Position numbers and translations under genes: made by a program. DNA of 64,000 nucleotides from Calothrix sp. NIES-2098 (GTDB taxonomy: Bacteria > Cyanobacteriota > Cyanobacteriia > Cyanobacteriales > Nostocaceae), in assembly GCA_002368175.1 (NCBI GenBank), contig AP018172.1, positions 7,319,001 through 7,383,000 of the forward strand. The letters are read 5' to 3'. The notes below the pieces were generated by a model. It was not told the DNA's origin, ran no database searches, and saw only the letters and a list, made by a program, of their open reading frames with translations. Numbering within the stretch: position 1 is the stretch's first letter; each line of letters starts with the position of its first letter. This document shows positions 52,953 through 62,144 of the stretch, in pieces.

Positions 52953-55238
52953 CTAGATCCGATTCGCCAGATAAGTGATTGGGTTAACTGCACCCTTACC
53001 TGCTGGATGAATTTCAAAATGGCTGTGCGGGCCAGTACTAAAACCAGTGCTACCCATAAGAGCAATTGTTTCTCCTTGATGCACTTGCTGACCTGGCTGC
53101 ACTAAAATCTTGCTGTTATGGCCATAGCGAGTCATACTGCCATCAGGATGGCGAATATCAACAAGATTGCCGTAACCACCGTTGTTCCAGCCTGCCTTCT
53201 CAATCACACCATCAGCTGAGGCGTAAACTGGCGTACCAGTTGAGTTTGCAACATCAATTCCTTTATGCATTCTGCCCCAGCGCCAGCCATAGCCAGAGGT
53301 CAGCACGCCTTTTGCTGGCCAAATGTAAGCTACAGATGATGAAGATGGAGGAGGTATAGTTTCGTCAATTGGTTTAGGTAGATATTGATCTACTGCTGAC
53401 AAAGGCGGTAAACCTGGAGAAACTGTCGTTCCTCGCATCTTTCCTAGGGAGTCAGAAGCATTGATTCCGCGAGGCGGAGTTGCGATTCTAGGAGCAGGTG
53501 TCTTGCGTCCAGGGTTTTGGTTAGAAAAGAACTCTGGATTTACTGGCTCGTTAGTTGGTTGAGGTGCCCGGTAAAGGGGCTTCATTTGTGGAACGCTATA
53601 ATTAGTCGTCCCAATGGGTGAAGGCACAGGAATCTGTACAGCGCTCCGTGGCAAAGTGGGGCTGGATACCGCAAAATTATTTGGATTACCAACTGGCACT
53701 GCAACCGCAGCATTATTATTTTCGCTAACGGCAGGGGTAACTACACCAGCTTGTTGAGCGCGATATTTCTCACGCAATCTCTGAATTTCTGCTTGTAAGC
53801 TTTGAAGACGCTCATTACTTTTGGTGCTTGCTAGTTTTTGCGGTTTTTGATTTTCCTGCATTTCTACAAAAACTTTTGGCACCGGAGCATCACCACCAAC
53901 TCCATAAGCATTAGTAGGAACGGGGACTATTTCAGAAGCCACCGTATTTGCTGGAATTGGGTTGCTAGTAGCTACTGGTGTTGGTACGGTAACACTGCTG
54001 TTGTTAGCAACAACTGGTAACTGTGATGTCACAGGTAAAGTTGGGTTAGCAATAGCTGTGTTCGCTGGGGATAGAGCTACTTTGGAAGTAACATCAGCCT
54101 GCTCTACAGTCGGATTAATTGCTAACTTGGATGGGCTAGCAGATGGAATAACCAGTTTTTGACTGATTTGCAGTTGATTTGGATTGCTCAGATGATTTGC
54201 CTTAGCCAATTCTGAGACGGAAGTACCATAATGATTAGCGATCGCTGCTAGAGTATCACCGGGCTTAACTTCGTAAGCAACAGCAGTCGATGGTACAGCA
54301 GCTTTGAGTGTAGTTGGTACAGGAGTTGCTGTTGGTAAAGGAGTTGTTAGGGGAGTAGATGCCGCTTTTGCCTGTTTTAGTCTAGATATCAGGCTGGCTT
54401 TGCTAGCATCATTGGTAATTGGTAGCTGCTCTGTTGTAATGGTGCTTGCGTTGAGTTGTGGCGCTTTCTCAACTACAGCTGTTGGCTGAGACAACCCCAC
54501 GTTAACTTGTGATAAATTCTTACTCTCCTCAGACCGCAACTCCGCCAGACTTTGTTTTAAACGGTTCGATTTTTCTTGTAACCTATTCAGCGCAAACTCT
54601 TGCTGCGCCTTTAATTGAGCAGTAACTTCACTGTTAGCAGTTGCATTGTCTGTTGCTACTGCTGTCAGTGATGTAGTTGGCGAATTAACTACACTATTGG
54701 CAATAGAAAGTTTTTGTACTTCTTTTAGCTTGTTAGCTGCTTGCAAACCCTGTAAAACTTGGGGTTGCTGATAAAAAGAACTCTTATAGGTTGCTGTAGT
54801 TTTGGCGGTTGTTTCTGAAACCGGAACTGGCACAGACATTCCACTTGCCGCAACTTGCAATTTAGCTTCAAGCCCAGGCACCTGTGAAATTGCTGTTGGT
54901 TCCACTATGACAGGATTTTCCGGCACGCTCACTAAGGAGACGGTTTGGTTTTCCAGCTTTGTGGGAGCAAATTTCATCTCGGTGTTAGGAGCAGCAGGAA
55001 TCGTTGAGGCTGCCTTTTGGCTGCCTACAGGAGCCGCTGCTTGAGCTTGATCGCTTTGTCGAGTTACCAAGAGGCTGGTTGCTCCCATTGAGATTGCCAA
55101 GCCAATCATGGCGGCTTTTGTTCCCGCCCTGTGGTTGCTCACAGAATTGCTCATGTTTGACTGTTCTACCGGGGCACCTTCACTGCTGGGGGTATTTTTC
55201 AGCACAGCCTTTACTCTCTTTTTCAATGCTCGTTTCAA
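52953..55238 (-). CDS. LysM and M23 peptidase domain protein (cell-wall endopeptidase-like)
   Basis: The best start is TTG 55238, five bases after an AGGAGG ribosome-binding site; the nominal GTG at 55259 lies before that RBS. The 761-residue protein has a basic N-terminus, a hydrophobic anchor (about 44-58, AMIGLAISMGATSLLV), a long Pro/Thr/Val-rich low-complexity region with a coiled-coil segment, one LysM domain (VKPGDTLAAIANHYGTSV ... QKLVIP, about 306-350) and a C-terminal M23 domain (about 645-755: MHKGIDVAN, TRYGHNSKI, GPHSHFEIH). The zinc-binding H and D residues are present. It should act in the periplasm on peptidoglycan cross-bridges or as an activator of amidases. Confidence 0.9.
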   Translation of the reverse strand: MKRALKKRVKAVLKNTPSSEGAPVEQSNMSNSVSNHRAGTKAAMIGLAISMGATSLLVTRQSDQAQAAAPVGSQKAASTIPAAPNTEMKFAPTKLENQTVSLVSVPENPVIVEPTAISQVPGLEAKLQVAASGMSVPVPVSETTAKTTATYKSSFYQQPQVLQGLQAANKLKEVQKLSIANSVVNSPTTSLTAVATDNATANSEVTAQLKAQQEFALNRLQEKSNRLKQSLAELRSEESKNLSQVNVGLSQPTAVVEKAPQLNASTITTEQLPITNDASKASLISRLKQAKAASTPLTTPLPTATPVPTTLKAAVPSTAVAYEVKPGDTLAAIANHYGTSVSELAKANHLSNPNQLQISQKLVIPSASPSKLAINPTVEQADVTSKVALSPANTAIANPTLPVTSQLPVVANNSSVTVPTPVATSNPIPANTVASEIVPVPTNAYGVGGDAPVPKVFVEMQENQKPQKLASTKSNERLQSLQAEIQRLREKYRAQQAGVVTPAVSENNNAAVAVPVGNPNNFAVSSPTLPRSAVQIPVPSPIGTTNYSVPQMKPLYRAPQPTNEPVNPEFFSNQNPGRKTPAPRIATPPRGINASDSLGKMRGTTVSPGLPPLSAVDQYLPKPIDETIPPPSSSSVAYIWPAKGVLTSGYGWRWGRMHKGIDVANSTGTPVYASADGVIEKAGWNNGGYGNLVDIRHPDGSMTRYGHNSKILVQPGQQVHQGETIALMGSTGFSTGPHSHFEIHPAGKGAVNPITYLANRI

Positions 55239-56047
55239 AGACGACCTCCTATTGATCACTAGCGCTTAACTGACCTCGATTTTTTTCAGTCTGATACTAG
55301 TCAATGATTTAGATCACATCAAATGATTGATCAAGATCACACCCACCAGAGATACTTACGCAAGATTAACCTGCTTCTCTGATTTAGACAAGTTCACACC
55401 TTTTAGCAAAACTTAAAATTGCTGTGCTGACTTGTCCGCTCGTTCCTCACACCTTAGGATGTTTTGCCTTTTGCAGTTGTCTGCGCCTGTATTGCTGAAG
55501 TAGCTGGGAATGGACAAAAATAAATCCTTTGCCAAGTCCACTTTGCTCTTTGCAATTGATTAGCTTCGACTTCTCGAAAAGCAAATCTCCCTGCTGTAGA
55601 TATCTTCAAGAGATTTCTATCCAATCCGTCTACCCAACACGAGACTTTACGTTGATTATTCCCTAAAAAACAACCGTATTATCTCGCAGCTAATTTTGCG
55701 CTTCTTTCAATTACCGCTTGAGCCAAAAATGATTAAATGCCCCATAAGACTGGGTTTTATCGCTTTTGTTCCCAATGTTTAAGATAATTGAAATTCATCA
55801 AAATCTATCATTCAAATTCCGAATCGACGCAAATTTTCGATATAAATTTCTTATATAAGCTCTCCTAATTTTTTAAGTAATTTTTACTCAACTATTTAGA
55901 AGAGCCTACAGAATCAAGTATAACCATTCACATCGTTTTGGCTGTAACAATAGATATATTTGCTGAAATCAACTACTTGGGCAAATGATATCTCAAGATA
56001 TCTCAGAATCGCTTAGGTGTTTTTACTTATAAATATTGCCAAAGATT
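55239..56047. other. Long spacer upstream of the LysM/M23 gene
   Basis: About 800 bp between the M23 gene and trmL, both on the minus strand. It contains the M23 leader (repeated GATCA-rich phrases near 55300-55345) and AT-rich sequence. No RNA gene or ORF is recognised. Confidence 0.5.
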
Positions 56048-56509
56048 CTATTGTAAATAACCCAATTGACGGCGCGCCTCAAATAATCCTACTGCAACAC
56101 TTACAGAAAGATTCAAGCTGCGAACTTTAGGTTGAGCCATAGGAATATATAGTGTTGCATCACAAGCTGATAGAACTGTTGGCGGTAAGCCAGTAGTTTC
56201 GCTACCAAACAGCAGCCAGTCATCTGTTTGAAAATTAAATTGGGCATAATTAGAACTGCCACTAACGCTGAAACCTAACCATCTACCACCACGTTCCTGA
56301 TGGATGTTTTTAAAGGCTTCTAGGGATTCATGATAGTTGAGCTTGACATAAGGCCAGTAATCTAAACCAGCTCTTTTAAGGTAGCGATCGCTAATTTCAA
56401 ATCCTAAAGGCCCTACCAAATGTAATTCTGTACCTGTAGCAGCACAAGTACGCGCAATATTGCCTGTATTCGGGGGAATTTGAGGGTTAACTAAAACTAC
56501 CTGCGGCAT
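56048..56509 (-). CDS. trmL: tRNA (cytidine(34)-2'-O)-methyltransferase
   Basis: The 153-residue SPOUT methyltransferase has the minimal trefoil-knot domain: VVLVNPQIPPNTGNIARTCAA, LHLVGPLGFEISD, LLFGSETTGLP (SAM-binding) and the knot IPMAQPKVRSLNLSVSVAVGLFEARRQ. TrmL methylates the 2'-OH of the wobble base in tRNA-Leu isoacceptors. Length and lack of extra RNA-binding domains match TrmL rather than TrmH. It starts at ATG 56509. Confidence 0.93.
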   Translation of the reverse strand: MPQVVLVNPQIPPNTGNIARTCAATGTELHLVGPLGFEISDRYLKRAGLDYWPYVKLNYHESLEAFKNIHQERGGRWLGFSVSGSSNYAQFNFQTDDWLLFGSETTGLPPTVLSACDATLYIPMAQPKVRSLNLSVSVAVGLFEARRQLGYLQ

Positions 56510-56978
56510 TGTTCAGTGGCAAGAATGTAGTGTAAAAAACAATGTATCGACTCGGCACATTCTACCAAGGGTTGGGCACTATCTATAGGTTTTGTTAATA
56601 ATTATCAAGCTCTGCCTATCGATTAGATTTTTAAAACATAGCAAATTAACTCTCAGAGGAGTATCTGAGAGTATTTATCGCTAAGAACAAGAATTTTTAA
56701 ATTTTTGTGTTGAAACTGCTATAGCCGAAAGTTAAGGGAGCAAGGAGCAGGGAGAGATCGAACAAGGGGGAGAGGAACAATGAGCCTTAGCTATTGCCTA
56801 TTACGTTTTGACCATTGACCCTGGATTCTTGACTGTTCTCCATTCCCCAATAACGCCAGTTAGCTCAAGTTAGGAGACCCATCCACCCGACTGGCTCTCC
56901 AATGCCCGATGCCCTATACCAATTTTTCTCCGCTTCCTAAAAAATCTACCATTTGTAAGAAGACAGAGGGGTGTGGTG
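56510..56978. other. Spacer between trmL and gshA
   Basis: About 470 bp with low-complexity purine-rich stretches (AGGGAGCAAGGAGCAGGGAG near 56740) of the spacer-repeat type. No gene was seen. The trmL promoter should be near the left end. Confidence 0.5.
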
Positions 56979-58118
56979 TTACGCCATTGAGGGGGAACAC
57001 AATTTATCCTCTAATTCGATTTCCCGTTCTTGGGTAGCGACAATTGCTTGGGAGATGACTCGCTGGGAATCAAACCCAACTGCGTGCAGTTGTAACCATT
57101 GTTTAGCTTCATTACCTTCGCGGAGAATTTTGTGCAAAGGAGAAAGAAAACAACTAAACCCTTGTTGTTTAGCGATCGGCCAAACTTCTTGGTACATTTG
57201 CTCTATCCAGTCTCTGGCGATAATGGTTCTACCATCTTGCCAGTGCTGAAGCGGAGCATCCAAACTTGTAGTGGCAGCAGCAGCTTCGTTGCTAGCAGTT
57301 AAGCCGATCAGTTCTTCTGGTGTGAAGCTACTTTGTGTTAACGGATCGATGTCAGGATTTTCGATTACCTGCAACAAACGAGCTTCTAGCAACGCAGTAA
57401 TTGCGAGTAAGGCGATTGGATCTGTAACTAAATCGCAAATTCGCAGTTCTAAGCGATTCAATTCATAAGGACGGCGATCGCCATTGGGGCGGACTGATGC
57501 CCACAAATGCCGCACATTTTGCATTGTGCCAGCTGCTAGCTGTTCTTCCACCCATTGAATGTGGTGAGCGTGGCTTTCAAATAAAGGCACACGAGCTGGT
57601 GTATGGGGAAATAGCCCCCACCGAGTAGAGTGATAACCAGTAGCTTTACCTTCTAAAAATGGTGATGAAGCGCTGAGGGCGAGGAATAAAGGTGCTTCTA
57701 CTCGCACTACCCGACACGCCCGCATTAATAGTTCTGGATCGCTGATACCTATATTGATATGTACGCTAGCTGTGACTACTTTTGTGCCATAAGTGCGCTC
57801 AATATAGTCGTGGTAAGGGTTAGCTGGATCGGAACGGAAAAAGCGATCGCTTCCACCCAAAGATAAGGTACTACCTGGAATTAAGGTATAGTTACCCAAT
57901 TGTTTGAGATATTTTCGTAGTTCGTGACGAGGACGCAGCAGGGCACACAATAACTGCTCGTAACTGTGTAATGGCTTAGTTATGTATTCTACGTTGCGGC
58001 TATCTGGCTCTCGTACAAATCCGTCTAAAGCCTCAACAATTTTGTCAGAGAGTCCGACGATTTCACCTTGAGGTGTGCCCGTATACATCTCAATTTCAAA
58101 GCCTTTCGATAAGCTCAC
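56979..58118 (-). CDS. gshA: Glutamate-cysteine ligase (cyanobacterial type)
   Basis: Starts at GTG 58118 with GAGGAG upstream; 379 residues. It catalyses gamma-glutamylcysteine formation, the first step of glutathione synthesis. Visible blocks are KGFEIEMYTGTPQGEIVGLS, SRNVEYITKPLHSYEQLL, NYTLIPGSTLSLGGSDRF, VVTASVHINIGI, SVRPNGDRRPYELNRLELRICD. This belongs to the GCS2-like ATP-grasp family used by cyanobacteria. Glutathione links it functionally to the two glutaredoxins elsewhere in the window. Confidence 0.93.
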   Translation of the reverse strand: MSLSKGFEIEMYTGTPQGEIVGLSDKIVEALDGFVREPDSRNVEYITKPLHSYEQLLCALLRPRHELRKYLKQLGNYTLIPGSTLSLGGSDRFFRSDPANPYHDYIERTYGTKVVTASVHINIGISDPELLMRACRVVRVEAPLFLALSASSPFLEGKATGYHSTRWGLFPHTPARVPLFESHAHHIQWVEEQLAAGTMQNVRHLWASVRPNGDRRPYELNRLELRICDLVTDPIALLAITALLEARLLQVIENPDIDPLTQSSFTPEELIGLTASNEAAAATTSLDAPLQHWQDGRTIIARDWIEQMYQEVWPIAKQQGFSCFLSPLHKILREGNEAKQWLQLHAVGFDSQRVISQAIVATQEREIELEDKLCSPSMA

Positions 58119-58736
58119 TTCATTCTCCTCGGCTCTCTTAGCCTCTAAATTGTATCGAACGAGACGATTTTCTGCATCAACGTTGATGCCAAGTCAAATT
58201 CAGAATTTTTTAACTGCGAACTAATAAACACAAGCATTCTGCCTGTTTTTTATAACTCAGGAATACTAAAGGTATAAATAATTTATGTCCTTAGTATTAG
58301 CGATCCATAATTAGCAATTCTTCACTGATTCCTCAGAGCGATAGACATTACTAGCAGCCTTATGCAATCGAGAATGCTGCCAATTTCCCGGCAGAAAACA
58401 CCAGCATTAGTTAAGCCTATTATTGCCAGGCGATCGCCTACACAAAATCAGTACCAAATTTGTCTAGAGGCAATATAGTCCTCCTATTTTGTATATTCCC
58501 ATAAACTTAGTACTAGTTTGTGGAACAACATAGTTGCTTTTAAACTCAAAAGTGCAACTTTGCAGTAATATAAATGTACTATAAATAATTACTCAGAACA
58601 GGGAGAATTATCCATATCAAAATTACATCCCATTCATGTTATTGGTCATTTGTATTGACAAATGACCAATGATTATTGACAGTGTTATCCTCTCGCCAAC
58701 ATTGCTTAGACGCGCCTAAGGCGATCGAAGTTTACC
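58119..58736. other. Spacer between gshA and the TMEM14 gene
   Basis: About 620 bp, AT-rich, with one perfect hairpin (58641-58670, separate entry). The gshA promoter should lie near the left end. No gene was recognised. Confidence 0.5.
58641..58670. repeat. Perfect 13-bp hairpin (ATTGGTCATTTGT)
   Basis: ATTGGTCATTTGT (58641-58653) and ACAAATGACCAAT (58658-58670) pair perfectly around a 4-nt loop. The same phrase occurs singly near 10120 and 26110, so it is a dispersed repeat; here it might also stop the minus-strand TMEM14 transcript. Confidence 0.8.
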
Positions 58737-59057
58737 CTACTTGATAGCAACAATTTGATTTAACATCAGCACTAATGTCACCATACCCAAAATAGCCATT
58801 AATCCTGAAGGCATAAACTTGCGTGTTTTTGCTAACCGCAAGCAAAAGAAAACCACTAAAACAGCAGTAACCAAAGTTGCTACCAATAAACCCCAGGGTT
58901 GTCCTTGTAATTGGAGAAAAGAGGCGAAAATTAGTAATAAACCGCTGATAACACCACTTATTAGCGAAATTCTACTACTAGCCTGAATGTAGCCCATAAT
59001 GCCACCAATCAACGCCAAAATGCCATAGACAAAAGCGGCAATTATACCTGTTTCCAT
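58737..59057 (-). CDS. TMEM14 (UPF0136) family membrane protein
   Basis: The 106-residue protein has four transmembrane helices, with GILALIGGIMGYIQASSRISLISGVISGLLL as the diagnostic first half (Gly-rich helix pair). TMEM14 relatives in plastids (FAX proteins) export fatty acids; the cyanobacterial function is untested, so fatty-acid handling is inferred. It is divergent from the DUF815 gene with an 87-bp gap, so promoters must be compact. Confidence 0.87.
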   Translation of the reverse strand: METGIIAAFVYGILALIGGIMGYIQASSRISLISGVISGLLLIFASFLQLQGQPWGLLVATLVTAVLVVFFCLRLAKTRKFMPSGLMAILGMVTLVLMLNQIVAIK

Positions 59058-59144
59058 TGTTAAAACCTATGTAGATTTTGACTTTGCAGCAAGGGTCGGC
59101 AGACAATTTACCATAGCTGTTGAAGCTCATCACCCAATTGATTG

Positions 59145-60509
59145 ATGGATAATCAAGCGATGTCTACGGGAAGCACTTCATCCTATGCCAAAATTCAGTA
59201 CCTCCAGCGTCAAGCAGCATCACTCTTACTTTACCAATCTGTTCTTCAAAGCGAAGTGGGGATAGCATTTCTAGAACTGTTGCAAGCTATACGCTACACC
59301 GATGCCGATGGGCGGGGTTGTCTTCAAGCCTACGGCAGTTACTTTCACGCCTTAGCTGCTAAAAATCAAACTTGGGAAGACTACTTAATAAATCAAATTC
59401 TGATTGCGGAGAATCCATTTACCAAACTGGCTCAAAAACAAGAATTTGCAAATCTTCCCACAGCATTAGTCGCAGCCGCACAGCAAGATTTACACGTGTT
59501 GCAGAGTTTATATGAATGTAGCAGCGCTTTTTTGAGCGAGTGGGTACAAACTGTAGCTCATCTACCTGTGTCACCAATTGTATGGTACACAGAACAAGAT
59601 AAGACAGAAGTAGAAACCCGTTTGGAAGCTAAGGCGATCGCCTCTTTGCATCATTCAGATAACTGGGCTGATACTATCGAAGATTTAGCCGCTTATTATC
59701 GCCAATTTGGTACAGGGTTATTTGCCGAATACCGGGCTTTGCGCTGGCAAGCTGGCAAGTTTGTGGGCATTCAGCATCCCGATCCTGTCAAACTTGGCAT
59801 ACTAGCAGGTTACGAGTCACAACGGGACGCTTTGTTAAAAAATACAGAGTTTTTATTAGCAGGTGAACCTGCACTACACGTTTTACTTTATGGTAGTCGC
59901 GGTTCGGGAAAATCGTCCTTAGTAAAAGCTTTGGTGAATGAGTATAGTCAGCGTAACCTGCGTTTAGTGGAAGTGACAAAATCTGAATTACAAGACTTAC
60001 CAATCATTGTGGAACAATTGCGAGGAGTACCACAGAAATTTATTATCTTTGTGGACGACCTTTCCTTTGAAGAAGATGACGATGCCTTTAAAGCACTCAA
60101 GGTAGTTTTAGAAGGTAATTTAACCGCACGACCGCAAAACGTAGTTGTCTATGCAACTTCCAATCGCCGCCACTTGATTCGAGAATTTTATACAGATAGG
60201 CCTGCTCCCAAGGATCGAGAAGAAATCCATGTATGGGATACGATGCAGGAAAAGCTTTCTTTTAGCGATCGCTTTGGACTAACCTTGACCTTTGAGGGGG
60301 CAGATCAAAAAACTTATTTAAAAATTGTCCGGCATTTAGCAGCACAAGCAGGAATTAATATTAGCCCAGAAGATTTGGAGTATCAAGCATTACAATGGGC
60401 TACTCGCCATAATGGTCGTTCTGGACGCACAGCACGTCAGTTTGTTGATTTCTTGAAAGCTGATTTAGCACTTTTTAGTGAAAAAAATAATACAGATACT
60501 CAAGAATAG
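59145..60509 (+). CDS. DUF815 family P-loop ATPase
   Basis: Start is taken at ATG 59145 (MDNQAMSTGS); a TTG lies one codon earlier. It encodes 454 residues. The N-terminal 200 residues are helical with no recognised motif, followed by an AAA module with Walker A LLYGSRGSGKSSL (P-loop 250-257), Walker B IIFVDDLSFEE (about 297-307) and sensor-like VVYATSNRRHLI; DRFGLTLTFEG is typical of the DUF815 family. DUF815 ATPases are widespread but of unknown function. It is the first of three plus-strand genes in the 59-63.5 kb block; with DUF815 being common outside defence loci, membership is uncertain. Confidence 0.88.
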   Translation: MDNQAMSTGSTSSYAKIQYLQRQAASLLLYQSVLQSEVGIAFLELLQAIRYTDADGRGCLQAYGSYFHALAAKNQTWEDYLINQILIAENPFTKLAQKQEFANLPTALVAAAQQDLHVLQSLYECSSAFLSEWVQTVAHLPVSPIVWYTEQDKTEVETRLEAKAIASLHHSDNWADTIEDLAAYYRQFGTGLFAEYRALRWQAGKFVGIQHPDPVKLGILAGYESQRDALLKNTEFLLAGEPALHVLLYGSRGSGKSSLVKALVNEYSQRNLRLVEVTKSELQDLPIIVEQLRGVPQKFIIFVDDLSFEEDDDAFKALKVVLEGNLTARPQNVVVYATSNRRHLIREFYTDRPAPKDREEIHVWDTMQEKLSFSDRFGLTLTFEGADQKTYLKIVRHLAAQAGINISPEDLEYQALQWATRHNGRSGRTARQFVDFLKADLALFSEKNNTDTQE

Positions 60510-60610
60510 ATTAATTCAATGCTTGGGAATTTCAATCTTTAGGGACTTACAAAAAATGCTATTTGCAAATATCGGTCGCCGCAGATTTCTGCGAAAGAAA
60601 GTGAGGAGCA

Positions 60611-61930
60611 ATGTCCATCATAACTACTGATTTTGTCAACTTGACTAGGCTAAAAATAAGTAATATGCACTCAGCAACAGTAAGTAATCGTTTGTTTCTT
60701 GGAATAGTTGCCTTTAGTGTAAGTTTTGGTCTTAGTCTTGTCCCTAACTGGGATTATACTAAAGCCTTTGTCACAGGTATCATTACTTTATTTGCTACCT
60801 ATGCAGCAGCATTTTGTGTAGATAAACGGCGTAAAAACCATGAAATGCTTGTTTTAAATTCTTTGCGCAAACGAATTCGAGAACTTGAGGAATTAAAGTC
60901 GCGGATAGTTCGAGAAATTGACCAAATTGAAGAACATCGCAGTTCATTATACGCAGAATCTAAACAACTTCAAAATAAAGTCACAGAATGCCGCAATCAA
61001 AGGGATAGTCTCCATAGAGAACTCAGCACTTTTGCTGGACAAAAAAAACAGTTAGAAAATGAACTTAGTGTGCTGAAAGCAGAAGTTCATAGTTTAGATA
61101 AGAATAAAGCTGAACTGAATAATTCTTTCTCGGTTCTTACATCAGAAAAACGCCGACTTGAATTGAATTGTAATGTTTCTCGCTCTGAAATTAATCAGTT
61201 GCAGAATCAAATTTCCGAACTCCAGCAAGCAAAGCAAGAGCTTGAAAGTAATTTAACTCTGTTAGGGAGACTTAAACCTCAAGTAGAAGAAAAACTCTAC
61301 GAACTGCGAATTCAACTACAAGATCTAGAACTTGAGGTTAATCAGAAAAATCAATTACTGAGTAATACAACAAACAATAGAGAAAATATAGAATCTAGAC
61401 TGAATGATTTACAAACCAAAACAATAGAAAAACAAGCCGAATTGCACCAGTTAGAAGAGCAAGTTTCATTATTGCAATCAGAACGCGATCTATTACAGAG
61501 CCAAGTTTGGGATTTACTGCAACAAATAGAAACCCTTAATCCCGAAATTTTCCCAGAAAAAGTCTCCGAAGATATTCAAGAAATTTTCCCTTTTGAAGAA
61601 TTAATTCAACCTATAGAAATATTCAATATAGAAACTGATGTCTCTGAGAACTTACCAGAAGAATGGAACAATTTTTTGCATCAGCTACCAGATTATGAAA
61701 TTCAAGTACTAAAAGCTATATTAGAGCAAGAAAATTCCCGCGATGTTATTAAACAGATAGCAGAAGCAAATATTACTATGCCTAACCTCCTAATTGATTC
61801 AATTAATGATAAAGCAGATGCTACTTTGGGTGAATTAATCATCGATCCGAGAGTAGAAAATCCAGAAATTTATCACGAGCATACAAATAACGTCAAAAAA
61901 ATGCTAGCCATATATCAACATTCTTCATAA
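60611..61930 (+). CDS. Membrane-anchored coiled-coil protein with TerB-C-like C-terminus
   Basis: The 439-residue protein starts at ATG 60611 with GAGGAG upstream. Two hydrophobic segments (about 28-44 and 51-70) are followed by a long coiled coil (about 75-315) rich in Leu/Glu/Gln/Lys. The last 90 residues (LPDYEIQVLKAILE, IAEANITMPNLLIDSINDKAD, LGELIID) match the pattern I recall for the TerB-C domain: a conserved MP..LI..IN..A....GE.LI signature. TerB-C proteins are linked with tellurite-type stress and phage-conflict loci with DUF2791-like ATPases and helicases. The membrane/coiled-coil part suggests a sensor or anchoring role, inferred. The ATPase gene follows 214 bp downstream. Confidence 0.65.
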   Translation: MSIITTDFVNLTRLKISNMHSATVSNRLFLGIVAFSVSFGLSLVPNWDYTKAFVTGIITLFATYAAAFCVDKRRKNHEMLVLNSLRKRIRELEELKSRIVREIDQIEEHRSSLYAESKQLQNKVTECRNQRDSLHRELSTFAGQKKQLENELSVLKAEVHSLDKNKAELNNSFSVLTSEKRRLELNCNVSRSEINQLQNQISELQQAKQELESNLTLLGRLKPQVEEKLYELRIQLQDLELEVNQKNQLLSNTTNNRENIESRLNDLQTKTIEKQAELHQLEEQVSLLQSERDLLQSQVWDLLQQIETLNPEIFPEKVSEDIQEIFPFEELIQPIEIFNIETDVSENLPEEWNNFLHQLPDYEIQVLKAILEQENSRDVIKQIAEANITMPNLLIDSINDKADATLGELIIDPRVENPEIYHEHTNNVKKMLAIYQHSS

Positions 61931-62144
61931 AAGTTCCAAATGATGTAGCGAATTATATCTGTCTTCCCTTGGTGTCCTTGGAGTTCTTAGCCTTTAAAAA
62001 GTTAATTCTCTCAACTCAAATAGAATGGCTATAGTTAATTAATTTATTCATGCCGTTGTAAAATTACTGAATAGGTATAGCATATACCTGACTTAACTTG
62101 CGGGCTGTGAGCCTCTGCGTTCAAAATCAGGTGAGATCAACTAC

